Source: Deltaproteobacteria bacterium
GTDB taxonomy: Bacteria; Myxococcota_C; UBA6777
Reading direction: 5' to 3'
DNA length: 64,000 nucleotides
Assembly (NCBI GenBank): GCA_006226375.1
Contig: SBHC01000052.1
Coordinates: 1 to 64,000, forward strand
The notes under the pieces are model-generated. The model saw only the letters and a list, made by a program, of their open reading frames with translations. It searched no databases and had not been told where the DNA came from. Position numbers and translations under genes: made by a program. Shown in pieces: positions 43,541 through 52,604 of the stretch; within the stretch, counting starts at the first letter, position 1, and the number at the start of each line of letters is the position of its first letter.

Positions 43541-44896
43541 CTACTTCGCTCGAATTCTTCCGTACAATCCTCGCTTGGGGTGCATCGATGGGATGAACTC
43601 AGGCCGAACGTCCTGGTCGGGAAAGACCTCAAACGAAAACTCCCGGTGCAGCAGGGCAAAGATGGTCTTGAGTTCAACTCCTGCGAGATGTTCTCCAATG
43701 CACTTCCTGGGTCCTCCTCCAAATCCAACCAACGCATAAGGCTGTTGCTTGTGCTCCTGACGGGGCGCGAGCATTCGTTCAGGCTCAAACCGCTCCGGGT
43801 TCGGGTACAGCGATGGCATGTGGTGAGTGAACAGCGGGGAGTAGATGAGCGTCCAGCCTTTGGGAATGTTATATCCCTGAAATGTGAGATCCTCCATCAC
43901 GCCACGAAACCCTGTTGGTGCCGGTGGATACTTGCGCTCTGCTTCTTTGATGCACGCTTCGAGGTAGCGAAAGGAACGAAGCAGCCCGAGGCTTAAGTCG
44001 CCAGCGTTCTCGTCTTGTTCGGCTTGCACCTTGGCTTTCAGATCTGGCTGCGTCCCCAGCTCGTAGGTGAGCCAGGTCGAAAGGCTGGCTGTGGTGTCAT
44101 GACCTGCAAACAGCATCAGCAGCATTTGCGCGATGATCTCTTCATCTGGAAGTGGCGCTGCTTGGGGCGTTTTCCCATCCATCAGTTGGCGCAGCGCGTT
44201 GAATTCAGGAGATTGCCGCTTCTCATCGATGACGCCCTGAAAGTATGCGGCGATGTGTTGACGAGCTTTCAACGCTCTCCCAAAGGTTGTGCCAGGCAAG
44301 GACCACGGAAATGGGGTGAACAGCCCGGCCGAGAACTGGTTAAACCAACGCACCAGTTGAGGAGTATGTGGCTCGGTGTCGATACCCAACAGCACTCGTC
44401 CTGCCACAGCAAAGGCAAGCCTCTTGAACACATCGTAAAACTCAACCCTGTCTTGGTCGATGTGTTGATGAAGCTGCGTCCGAACCACTTCAGCGATGCT
44501 ATCGATGGCTTGGTCCATCGGCTCGGCTCGAAACGCAGGTGTGAGGAGGCTTCGGTAGTGTGCATGCTCAGCTCCGTCTTGGACCACCAGCGCAGGGCCG
44601 AACAAGCGAGCCGGCGTCGGTCCGTATCCTTCCCGCCAGTTGAGCTGTTTGGCGTGGGTCGAGAGAATCAACTGGTTGGCCTCCGGACCCAGCGCAAAGA
44701 TCATATTCCGGCCAATCAGCCGCGTTCTAAAGATCAACCCGTACTGTTTGGCTTGATGCTGCATGAACGTGAGAGGGTTCTTCAGGAAGGGCAGCGAGTG
44801 TCCCAACCAGGGGAGACCCTGGCTACCAGGGGGAAGTGCTTGTGTCAAAGGAGGCCTCGTTTTCTCGGTGTCATGGGGTTTTGAATTCAAAGCCAA
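43541..44896 (-). CDS. Cytochrome P450
   Basis: A heme monooxygenase of about 451 residues. Visible are the I-helix AGHDTTASLSTWL, the ExxR motif in CIKEAERKYPPAP, and the heme loop FGGGPRKCIGEHLAG. The proline-rich start (LPPGSQGLPWLGHSLPFLKN) and overall pattern are closest to the CYP120/CYP26-like group, which oxidises retinoids, fatty acids or other lipophilic substrates. The start is uncertain: TTG at 44896 gives an overlap of 26 bases with the next gene, or a TTG about 15 codons further in. No ferredoxin gene lies beside it. Physiological substrate unknown. Confidence 0.9.
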   Translation of the reverse strand: MALNSKPHDTEKTRPPLTQALPPGSQGLPWLGHSLPFLKNPLTFMQHQAKQYGLIFRTRLIGRNMIFALGPEANQLILSTHAKQLNWREGYGPTPARLFGPALVVQDGAEHAHYRSLLTPAFRAEPMDQAIDSIAEVVRTQLHQHIDQDRVEFYDVFKRLAFAVAGRVLLGIDTEPHTPQLVRWFNQFSAGLFTPFPWSLPGTTFGRALKARQHIAAYFQGVIDEKRQSPEFNALRQLMDGKTPQAAPLPDEEIIAQMLLMLFAGHDTTASLSTWLTYELGTQPDLKAKVQAEQDENAGDLSLGLLRSFRYLEACIKEAERKYPPAPTGFRGVMEDLTFQGYNIPKGWTLIYSPLFTHHMPSLYPNPERFEPERMLAPRQEHKQQPYALVGFGGGPRKCIGEHLAGVELKTIFALLHREFSFEVFPDQDVRPEFIPSMHPKRGLYGRIRAK

Positions 44897-45770
44897 GCAT
44901 CACAGCCGGCGTCGCTGCGTTGGCCCAGGCAAGGACCACACCCTCCACTGCAAGCGTGACTGCAGCAAACTTGGTGAACCAATAACTGGCTGTTAGGCCG
45001 TAGCCAATGTACCGGGTGTTTCCGGCCCCTGAGATGTTGTACGTGGTGATTGGCTCCAGAGGGAGGTACAGGTTAAAGTGGAGATCAAGGACGAGGCCAA
45101 ACGGCATGTTCACCCCAAATTGGAGAAGTCCAAGGACCGCGCTTCCCAAGCTGGGACGGGAGTTATAGCGGAAGCCTGCATGGGCCGCCAACCAGCCGTT
45201 GTAGCCTTTCCCAAACCCAAAGCCATACCCGGCCTGCAACTCGGCCTGCAGTCGGTGGGTGGATGTTGTGGGGGCAAAGAACCAGGACCGGCCGCTGGGA
45301 ACGGTGCCTTCTCCCACCCGGACTTCACCCAGCGGAGGCGCATAATTGTATTGACCCTCCAGCGCCAGCTTAAATCGTCCTGGCAACCAGCCCCAGCGAA
45401 AGCCAAGTCCGATGGGTCCTGTGTAGGCCGTTTGGTTGTAACGTCCATCGCCGTTGTAACTGGCCCATCCGATCGGACGACCCACCAAAAGAAGGGTGAA
45501 GGAGTCCACAACCCCGTACTCCATGTACACGTTCAGAGAGAGGTCAGTGTAGAGTCCTCCTGTCGGCTCTGAAGGAGCGGCTTCTATGTAGGCAAGCCCT
45601 CCTACGACGCTGTGCAGCCAAACTTTGCTGTACAGCTTACCGGCCTGTTGGTTCCAGGCTCCCGCAGAGACAGGTGTTGTCCACCACACACTCACGGCAA
45701 ACATGAGGACGAGGGGGTGGAGCATGGGCCAGGGTTGGCGAGTTCGAGAGGTTGGCGGATGGGCGCTCAA
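44871..45770 (-). CDS. Outer-membrane beta-barrel protein
   Basis: I prefer the TTG at 45770, with AAGGAAG just before it, giving about 299 residues; the frame is open to 45788. A signal peptide (MLHPLVLMFAVSVWWTTPVSA) precedes alternating hydrophobic and aromatic strands such as GLGFRWGWLPGRFKLALEG, LQAELQAGYGFGFGKGYNG and FGLVLDLHFNLYLPLEPI. Glycine and tyrosine enrichment and absence of cysteines fit an outer-membrane barrel. The stop overlaps the start of the P450 gene, so the two are probably coupled; a barrel and a P450 together might handle a hydrophobic compound. Not assigned to a family. Confidence 0.55.
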   Translation of the reverse strand: MSAHPPTSRTRQPWPMLHPLVLMFAVSVWWTTPVSAGAWNQQAGKLYSKVWLHSVVGGLAYIEAAPSEPTGGLYTDLSLNVYMEYGVVDSFTLLLVGRPIGWASYNGDGRYNQTAYTGPIGLGFRWGWLPGRFKLALEGQYNYAPPLGEVRVGEGTVPSGRSWFFAPTTSTHRLQAELQAGYGFGFGKGYNGWLAAHAGFRYNSRPSLGSAVLGLLQFGVNMPFGLVLDLHFNLYLPLEPITTYNISGAGNTRYIGYGLTASYWFTKFAAVTLAVEGVVLAWANAATPAVMLGFEFKTP

Positions 45771-45883
45771 TGTCTTTGCTTCCTTCAAGAGCGGGGAAGG
45801 TTTTTCTCCCCTACGGTTGTTTCTTCTGAAAGAACGGATACTATAGTTCTGTATGGTAAGAATTGTACAACGAGGTCTGCAGC

Positions 45884-46840
45884 ATGGTTACACACTCTTT
45901 GTTTCGACAGCATTTTGTGCCTGTCATGGGATTCCTTGGACTTTTGGGGGTGTTCTGTTTGACCCCTGGTTGCAGCTGTATCGCAATCGTCGGACCTGCC
46001 GGATTCTCCGACAACACCAACACCCAAGGTGGGAAAGACAGAGACTCGTACGGGACCAAAGAGTCGGTCTCCGGCGAAGAAGAGTCGGAGCCTGTTGCTG
46101 AGGATGCTTCCACCGGGCCAGAAGCGGAACCTGTTGTCGAAGAACCTGTCACTGAAGAGCCGACCGTTGAGGAGCCGACCGTCGAGGAGGAGCCTGGAGA
46201 CCCCTGTGATCCGTCTCCCTGTGACCCCAACGCGACCTGTGAGAACCAGAACGGCAAGGCTGTTTGTACCTGCAAGCCTGGATTCTCGGGAGACGGCTTT
46301 CGCTGTGAAGACATCGCCGCGACCCTGGATGGCTTGCGCTGGGAGCTGTCTTGCACCCGCGATTGGGACGAGTACGACACCGTTTGTTTCTGTCCCGACA
46401 AGACCGAAGCCAAGAACACACTCAAGGGCTCGTCAGCGACGTTGTACGCGATCACGCTTCGGTTCCGTGGTGTGATTGAAACCAAGGAATACACCGGCGG
46501 GACCAACGATGGGAAATACTGGCAAGTCGGCGGAACACCGGCCAACGACAATTGGAACGTATACCGGCTCACGATCTCCAACCCTCCCCAAACCTACTAC
46601 ATTAACCGTGGCAAGAGCGGTCTCTACTCTTGCGAAGGGATCGACTATTCCAAGACCATCCAGGCTTACGGTGGCGCTACGTTTACGTTGTACGCCGACT
46701 CCATTGAGGGCCGACAAATCAAGAACTTGGACACCAACAAACAACCCATCAAAGTTCCGGGTGTGAAGCCTGACCCTGCTACCTACAACGGACAGTTTGT
46801 GCAAATGGACGTTGTTAAGATTGAGCAAACCACCCCATAA
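45884..46840 (+). CDS. Lipoprotein with EGF-like domain
   Basis: The ATG at 45884 is preceded by a modest GAGGT; a TTG at 45863 is possible. The N-terminus ends in GVFCLTPGC, a lipobox. An acidic, Glu/Pro-rich linker (residues about 45-105, with repeated TVEEPTVEE) precedes one EGF-like module CDPSPCDPNATCENQNG, VCTCKPGFSGDGFRCE. The C-terminal 190 residues are new to me; they include two paired cysteine regions and WELSCTRDWDEYDTVCFC. Likely a surface-attached binding protein. It is on its own between two convergent or divergent neighbours. Function not assigned. Confidence 0.68.
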   Translation: MVTHSLFRQHFVPVMGFLGLLGVFCLTPGCSCIAIVGPAGFSDNTNTQGGKDRDSYGTKESVSGEEESEPVAEDASTGPEAEPVVEEPVTEEPTVEEPTVEEEPGDPCDPSPCDPNATCENQNGKAVCTCKPGFSGDGFRCEDIAATLDGLRWELSCTRDWDEYDTVCFCPDKTEAKNTLKGSSATLYAITLRFRGVIETKEYTGGTNDGKYWQVGGTPANDNWNVYRLTISNPPQTYYINRGKSGLYSCEGIDYSKTIQAYGGATFTLYADSIEGRQIKNLDTNKQPIKVPGVKPDPATYNGQFVQMDVVKIEQTTP

Positions 46841-46880
46841 CCCATTCCCTCTCGGCCGGCCAATTAAGTTGAAACGCTTC

Positions 46881-47891
46881 TTAGAAGTCTGCTTCCAAGA
46901 CGAGTCGGTAACGAGCTTTGTTGGCGTCGAGGTCTTCGAGGGCTTCGTTGGCTTGTGACATTGGGCGAGTTTGTACGATGGCCCCCAGGTCGTGACGGGC
47001 TGCAAAGTCAAACATTTGCTTCATCACTTGAGGGCTGCCTGTGGGGTTGCCAACGATCCGTTTTTGACCGCCAATCAAAGAGAACGCTGACACAGGGATT
47101 GGGTTCAGCACGGCACCGACCAAGCACAACGTCCCTTTGGGTCGAAGCGCGTTGATGTACTTGTTCCAATCCAGATCGACGTTGACCGTTGAGATGATGA
47201 AATCGAAGGAACTTCTCGCATCTTTGAGGGCGTCGTTGTCTCGGCTGTTGATGAAGTGATGCGCGCCCATGCTGCGGGCTTCTTCTTCCTTGGAGGGAGA
47301 GCTGCTGAACGCTGTCACCTCACAGCCCCATGCGTTGGCGAAGCGCACAGCCATGTGCCCCAAGCCGCCGATGCCAATCACACCAACGCGCGCTGTGGGT
47401 GGTACGTTGAAGGCCACCAGCGGGTTGTAGACCGTGATGCCTCCACAAAGCAGGGGCGCGGCTTCGGCGCTGTCGATGCTGTGGGGGAGGGGGATCGCCC
47501 AGCGGAAGTCCACACGAATCTTGTCCGCGAACCCTCCATGATGACCGACGATGGTTCCCTCGCCGTCGGAGCAGAGAGCGTGTTCGCCCTGCATACACCA
47601 CTCACAATGCATACACGAACCACGAAACCAACCCACTCCCACACGTTGACCCACTTGGAAGCCATGGGTTCGGTCTCCCAGCCCAACAACCTCCCCAACC
47701 ACTTCGTGCCCAGGTACGAAGGGGTATTGTGTCATGGACCAGTCGTTCTGAAGCATGCTCAAGTCGCTGTGACAGATCCCACAGTGGGTTACTTTGATTT
47801 CCAAGTCGGTGGCTGCGAGAGGTCCAGGCTCAAAGGTGAAGGGCTCCAACTTGCCGTTGGCATCTTGTACTGCGTACGCTTGGATCGTCAT
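46881..47891 (-). CDS. Zinc-containing NAD(P)-dependent alcohol dehydrogenase (CAD-like)
   Basis: A 336-residue medium-chain dehydrogenase. Catalytic zinc ligands are visible in THCGICHSDL (Cys37) and FVPGHEVVGEV, the structural zinc cysteines in SCMHCEWCMQGEHALC, and the cofactor fold in GVIGIGGLGHMAVRFA. It resembles YahK/cinnamyl alcohol dehydrogenase-type aldehyde reductases that reduce a wide range of aldehydes with NADPH. The ATG at 47891 is used; the divergent gap of 183 bases to the next lipoprotein gene holds its promoter. It is not clearly linked to its neighbours. Confidence 0.92.
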   Translation of the reverse strand: MTIQAYAVQDANGKLEPFTFEPGPLAATDLEIKVTHCGICHSDLSMLQNDWSMTQYPFVPGHEVVGEVVGLGDRTHGFQVGQRVGVGWFRGSCMHCEWCMQGEHALCSDGEGTIVGHHGGFADKIRVDFRWAIPLPHSIDSAEAAPLLCGGITVYNPLVAFNVPPTARVGVIGIGGLGHMAVRFANAWGCEVTAFSSSPSKEEEARSMGAHHFINSRDNDALKDARSSFDFIISTVNVDLDWNKYINALRPKGTLCLVGAVLNPIPVSAFSLIGGQKRIVGNPTGSPQVMKQMFDFAARHDLGAIVQTRPMSQANEALEDLDANKARYRLVLEADF

Positions 47892-48074
47892 GTGTTCTTC
47901 TCCATGTTGGGTTCAGCTTGTCTTAAGAAGTGACCCCAACGAAACAGTTGGAGCAGGCCTCTTCATTCCTTGCTTGCTCTCGTCACAGATTTGTTGGTTT
48001 CGTCGATTGACTTCACAAGGCTGCCTATGACTCAATAGATGTTGTATTTCTCAACCTTTCTTAGGGGGTCGTCC

Positions 48075-51000
48075 ATGCGTTGGGTACGAATAGGGTCTTT
48101 TGTTGGGGTTGCTGTGAGTCTTGCCCTTGCGTTTTTCTCGGCTTGTACGAGCGGAGGCGTTGGCTCCACGTGCAGCACGGACATCCCTTGTGGAGAAGGT
48201 CTGATCTGCGTGCAGGGCAAGTGCATTCTGCCGTTGTGTAGCGAAAGCCAGCCTTGCAGCAGCGGTCAGGTTTGCAAGCAGGGAGTGTGCGCTGCCTGTG
48301 AAGGCGACCAGGAATGCGGCAGCGACAAGATCTGCGGGGAAGGTTTGTGCAAACAAGCTTGCACCGAAGGCGACCCATGCTCCGGAGGGAAGGTGTGCCA
48401 AAAAGGCCGATGCTCCGACTGCTCCGACGACACTGAGTGCGCCAAAGGCTCCATCTGCGAAGCGGGCACGTGCATCACAGGATGCCGCGACGACAGCGGC
48501 TGCGAATTGGGCAACATCTGCGAAAACAAGGTATGCATTGCTCCCCTGTGTGACGGCTCCAAGACATGCCCAGGCGGCAAAGTTTGTGACAAGGGCCGAT
48601 GTTCCGATTGTTCGGACGATGCAGCCTGTTCCCAAGGTTCCATCTGCGAGGGAGGGTCGTGCCAGGCCGGTTGCCGCGATGACAAAGGCTGCGACGCTGG
48701 CAAACGCTGCGACACCGCTACCCAAACATGCGTGACCTGCCTGGAAGCCAAAGACTGCAAGGCCGGCGAGATCTGTCGAAACAACCTCTGTGGTCCTTGC
48801 TCTGTGGACTCTGACTGTCCCGGCCAACTGTGCTTGCAAGGTGTTTGCAAGGCCGGCGATTGTCGCGACAACAACGACTGCAGCGACGGGAAAGTTTGCA
48901 CCTCCAACGTATGCTTCGCTTGCAAAGACGACCAAGCTTGTTCGGCCGGTCAGATCTGCGAGTCGGGGGCTTGCAAGGTTGGATGCCGTGACAACAAAGG
49001 ATGCCAGTCGGGGCAGGTCTGTGACACCACCGCCAAAGTCTGCAAAGGCTGTCTGGCCAACAAAGACTGTCTGGGAGGGCAAGTCTGTTTGCAAGGAACC
49101 TGCTCTCCATGCCAGGACGACAAAGCCTGTGACACTGGGCAACTTTGCTTAACCAACGTTTGCCAAAGCGCGGATTGTCGCCAAGCCAGCGACTGCAAAG
49201 ACGGCAAGGTCTGCCGCAACAATGTGTGCAGCCCTTGCTCGGTCAACAGTGAATGTGCCACCGGAGAAGTCTGCGTTTCAGGCCAATGCAAAACAGGCGA
49301 CTGCCTGACCTCTTCCGACTGCAAAGACGGCAAGGTGTGTTTGTCCAATGTTTGTTCGGCATGCACCCAGGACAGCGAATGTTCGAGCGGTCAATTGTGC
49401 ATCCAAGGAGCCTGCAAGGCGGGATATTGCCGAACCATTGCGGACTGCAACGGTGGTCTCGTGTGCAAGAACAACCGCTGCGCGATTTGCGCCAACAGCC
49501 AGGAATGTGGCACGGGCTTCGTCTGCGCTGGAGGTCTGTGCAAAGCTGGAAATTGTCTCTCTGCGAGCGATTGCAAAGCCGGAGAGATCTGCAAAGCGAA
49601 CACCTGCTCTCCCTGTACGCAAGACGCGGAGTGCAGCGGCGGTCAGATCTGCGTCAGCGGAGCGTGCAAGGTGGGTTCCTGCAAGCAAAACTCCGAGTGC
49701 AGCGGTGGCCTAGTGTGCAAAAACAACCAGTGTGTTCCTTGCTCCAACAACACCGAGTGTGGCTCTGGCAATGTGTGCGCAGGAGGCATTTGTCGTAGTG
49801 GAAACTGTCTGACTACGGCGGACTGCTCCAACGGACAGGTCTGCAAAAGCAACCGCTGTGTGGCGTGCTCCAACGATAACGAATGTGGCGCTGGGAAGCT
49901 GTGTTTGCAGGGCGTTTGTACGACCGGTAACTGCCGAACCACAGCCGATTGCTCTGGAGGCAAGATATGCTTGAGCAATGTGTGTTCGACCTGCGCCAAC
50001 GATGTTGAATGTGGGGCCGGGAAGCTGTGTTTGTCCCAACTCTGTGTTGCCGGAAACTGCCGCGTCTCTACCGATTGTGCTGGCGGCAATGTCTGCAAAA
50101 ACAACGTGTGTGTGGCCTGTGCCAACGACAGCGAATGTGGAGCAGGGAAGCTTTGTCTGCAGGGCAAGTGCACCACTGGCGACTGTCGAGTTACAGCAGA
50201 CTGCTCCGGCGGGCAGGTTTGCAAAGCCAATGTCTGTGGTGCTTGTAGCCAGGATTCAGAGTGTCCTCGTGGCACCTTGTGTCTGCAGAATCTATGTGTG
50301 ACAGGGGGCTGCCGAACCAACGCCGACTGCTCCAACGGTCAGGTTTGTCTGCAAAACAAGTGCTCAGCCTGCACCAAAGACGCCGAGTGTGGAGCCGGAA
50401 AAGTCTGCGCGCAGGGCGTCTGTCAGACTGGAAATTGCACAGCGACCAGCCAATGCACCAACGGAAACGTCTGTCGCAACTTCAACTGTGTTCCGTGTCT
50501 GGCCACCCGTGAGTGCCCAACCGGTCAAGTCTGCGACAGCGGCACTTGCAAGGTCGGAAACTGTGTGACCGATCAGGATTGCTCCAACGGTCAATTGTGC
50601 AAGGCCAATCAATGTGCGGCCTGTCAAAACTCGGCCGAGTGTGGCTCTGGAAGGGTCTGTGTGCAGGGGGCCTGCAAGGTTGGAAACTGTGTGACCGTCA
50701 AAGACTGCCAGACCAGCAACAGCATCTGTGACAACAACCAATGTGTGGTGTGTCGTACGGGCTACACCAGCAACGGGATCGAGTGTGTGGGCGATTTGCC
50801 CCTCACTGTCGTGCTGCCAGACAACACAAACCTGGCTGTTCGCATCGCAACGCCCGATATGTTGAGCGAACTCAAGAAAGTGGTGGAGCAACAGAAAGCC
50901 TACAAGCAGGCGGAGCAACACTACTTCTTCAACTGCCAGGAGCTGCCGTCGAACAAGACCTTCAAAGAGATGGGGCTTGCGGTGGGCGATACCGTGTATT

Positions 51001-51677
51001 TGAAGGTGTACACGACCTTGTCCAGCGCTCATGAAAGCTGCAAAACTCTTCGTGCCTCGGGCAAAACGGCCTCAGGTGTGTATGTCATTGATCCGGATGG
51101 CTCGGGAAGTCAGGCTCCCTTTCTGGTGCACTGCGACATGGTCTCCTCAGGAGGAGGCTGGACCGCTTTGACCAATCCCGTACTTCCTGGCTTTTGCGTT
51201 TTCTATCCCACGTTGACTGCATCGGCCAGCCGGATCTCAGGAAGCGGCTCGTGTCCTCCCCGAGTGAATCCATTCAACTCCAACAACCTGAACGGGTATG
51301 TGTCGTACGCTTGCGGGAACTTCCGCTTCCGAACCACTGTGTCGTGGAAGAACGACCTGAAGGCTTCGGACGTTATGTTCCGGGCTGCGATTCAAGGTCA
51401 GCAGGTACGCTCCCTTCAACTCAATGGAAAGACTCTGGGCCAAAACGCTTTCTCCAATGCGTACATGAAGTGTGCCTTCTGGAATGGTAGCAACGCCAAG
51501 ACAAGTCCGAGCCGTAACCAATGTTACCGAACAGTCCTTTCCACAGCGGTGCCTCGAATGGAGATGGGGGCCATCAGTAACGCCAACCTCTCCCTTGTGA
51601 TGACCAATGGAGATGGATGCAGCCCCGATTGTGACCATGGAACGGGGAACAACATCACAAGCTTGTATGTGCGGTGA
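48075..51677 (+). CDS. Giant Cys-rich repeat lipoprotein with fibrinogen-like C-terminus
   Basis: The ATG at 48075 follows AGGGGGTC and gives 1200 residues. The signal VGVAVSLALAFFSAC has a lipobox Cys. Residues about 34-905 contain 41 modules of about 20 residues with four cysteines each, in the form CxxxxxCxxGxxCxxxxC, alternating as a two-module unit: one like ACxxDxECGxGxxCLQGxC and one like GNCRxxxDCSxGxVCxxNxC. The chain ends with a short EGF-type cap (GYTSNGIEC) and a C-terminal 200-residue domain containing ASGVYVIDPDGSG and FLVHCDMVSSGGGW, the opening of fibrinogen-like domains. This is a rod-like surface protein, probably for adhesion or glycan binding. Counts were made by reading; they may be off by one. 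Confidence 0.85.
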   Translation: MRWVRIGSFVGVAVSLALAFFSACTSGGVGSTCSTDIPCGEGLICVQGKCILPLCSESQPCSSGQVCKQGVCAACEGDQECGSDKICGEGLCKQACTEGDPCSGGKVCQKGRCSDCSDDTECAKGSICEAGTCITGCRDDSGCELGNICENKVCIAPLCDGSKTCPGGKVCDKGRCSDCSDDAACSQGSICEGGSCQAGCRDDKGCDAGKRCDTATQTCVTCLEAKDCKAGEICRNNLCGPCSVDSDCPGQLCLQGVCKAGDCRDNNDCSDGKVCTSNVCFACKDDQACSAGQICESGACKVGCRDNKGCQSGQVCDTTAKVCKGCLANKDCLGGQVCLQGTCSPCQDDKACDTGQLCLTNVCQSADCRQASDCKDGKVCRNNVCSPCSVNSECATGEVCVSGQCKTGDCLTSSDCKDGKVCLSNVCSACTQDSECSSGQLCIQGACKAGYCRTIADCNGGLVCKNNRCAICANSQECGTGFVCAGGLCKAGNCLSASDCKAGEICKANTCSPCTQDAECSGGQICVSGACKVGSCKQNSECSGGLVCKNNQCVPCSNNTECGSGNVCAGGICRSGNCLTTADCSNGQVCKSNRCVACSNDNECGAGKLCLQGVCTTGNCRTTADCSGGKICLSNVCSTCANDVECGAGKLCLSQLCVAGNCRVSTDCAGGNVCKNNVCVACANDSECGAGKLCLQGKCTTGDCRVTADCSGGQVCKANVCGACSQDSECPRGTLCLQNLCVTGGCRTNADCSNGQVCLQNKCSACTKDAECGAGKVCAQGVCQTGNCTATSQCTNGNVCRNFNCVPCLATRECPTGQVCDSGTCKVGNCVTDQDCSNGQLCKANQCAACQNSAECGSGRVCVQGACKVGNCVTVKDCQTSNSICDNNQCVVCRTGYTSNGIECVGDLPLTVVLPDNTNLAVRIATPDMLSELKKVVEQQKAYKQAEQHYFFNCQELPSNKTFKEMGLAVGDTVYLKVYTTLSSAHESCKTLRASGKTASGVYVIDPDGSGSQAPFLVHCDMVSSGGGWTALTNPVLPGFCVFYPTLTASASRISGSGSCPPRVNPFNSNNLNGYVSYACGNFRFRTTVSWKNDLKASDVMFRAAIQGQQVRSLQLNGKTLGQNAFSNAYMKCAFWNGSNAKTSPSRNQCYRTVLSTAVPRMEMGAISNANLSLVMTNGDGCSPDCDHGTGNNITSLYVR

Positions 51678-51719
51678 TTGTGCAAGGGAGCGAGAGCAGA
51701 GGGGGGAGCGGGGGCTAGG

Positions 51720-52466
51720 TTACCATGCGGTCTTCATGTCGATCTCGAAGCGGTTGCGCTTGGCGGTTTGCTCGATGGTTCGCATGTCGATCTCAAACTT
51801 GACGGCATCAAACGTCAACGCCTGGGTCACCTGGCAAATGTTCTTCCCACCACAGTAGAGGCGACGGCATGTCTTGTATCCACACTTTTGTTGGTAGTAC
51901 TTGGCTCGCTTGTGGTAGAACTTCGCCATTTTGATGTCGGTTTGGACGGTGCGACGGAGCTTGTTGTAGGTGTTTACTCTCGCTCGAAGGGTCTTCTTAT
52001 AGCGATCGTACAAGCGTTTGTAGTAGGTCTTGCGAGAGCCTTTGCTCTTTTGCCACATCTTCTTGTAGTAGGTGACTTTCTTCTGATAGAACAGCGCTGA
52101 CTTCTTGGCTTTCTCTGCTTTGGGAGCGTTGGCTTTGGCTTTGCTTAACTCTTTGCTGGCACGGTACTCGTTGTCCATCATCAACTTGCAGTACGACCGC
52201 ATCTTGCATGTCATTTTGCCGTTGTTGCAGTGACAGTCGTAGAAACAATGACGGAACTTCTTGTTGTGGTTGAACTTCTTTTTGCAACAGTAGCAGGCTT
52301 TCTTGCGTTTCTTCTTCTTGCGCCAGAAGGCGACCCGGCGGGACTGGGTCTTGTTGGCTGGGGTGTATCGCAAGCTATTGTTCTTGGGAGTGGCTGGGAC
52401 TCCTGCAGAGGCTGAGTCTATGCCGACAAAGGCCAACAGCACAAAGGCAAACCAAAGCGTTCTCAT
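51720..52466 (-). CDS. Secreted, very basic protein of unknown function
   Basis: A 248-residue protein with AGGAGC before the ATG and a clear signal peptide (MRTLWFAFVLLAFVGIDSASA). The mature part is exceptionally rich in Lys, Tyr and Arg (for example WRKKKKRKKACYCCKKKF and KSKGSRKTYYKRLYDRYKK) and has about a dozen cysteines, concentrated in a first cluster (CYCCKKKFNHNKKFRHCFYD, then CHCNNGKMTCK) and a late pair. A helical lysine-rich middle follows. It could bind anionic polymers, nucleic acid or metals outside the cell. No family recognised. Convergent with the giant lipoprotein. Confidence 0.6.
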   Translation of the reverse strand: MRTLWFAFVLLAFVGIDSASAGVPATPKNNSLRYTPANKTQSRRVAFWRKKKKRKKACYCCKKKFNHNKKFRHCFYDCHCNNGKMTCKMRSYCKLMMDNEYRASKELSKAKANAPKAEKAKKSALFYQKKVTYYKKMWQKSKGSRKTYYKRLYDRYKKTLRARVNTYNKLRRTVQTDIKMAKFYHKRAKYYQQKCGYKTCRRLYCGGKNICQVTQALTFDAVKFEIDMRTIEQTAKRNRFEIDMKTAW

Positions 52467-52604
52467 GGTCTATGCTCCTATCCAATGAAACGAAACGTGA
52501 GGAAAGCTCTATGGAATTCTTCTCATGTATATACAATTAAAATCGGACGTTGGACAATACGGTTGCGTGTTTTCTTTGGAGAGAAGGAGCAAGAGGTTGA
52601 GGCT

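Noticed and set aside
48051-49142. Minus-strand open frame of 363 codons opposite the Cys-rich repeats
   Set aside because: It arises because the repeat codons give few antisense stops; the repetitive sequence has no protein-like order.
48075-50750. Possible CRISPR array or tandem DNA repeat
   Set aside because: The periodicity is in protein modules (about 60 bases), with varied nucleotides and no identical spacers or repeats; it is a coding repeat.
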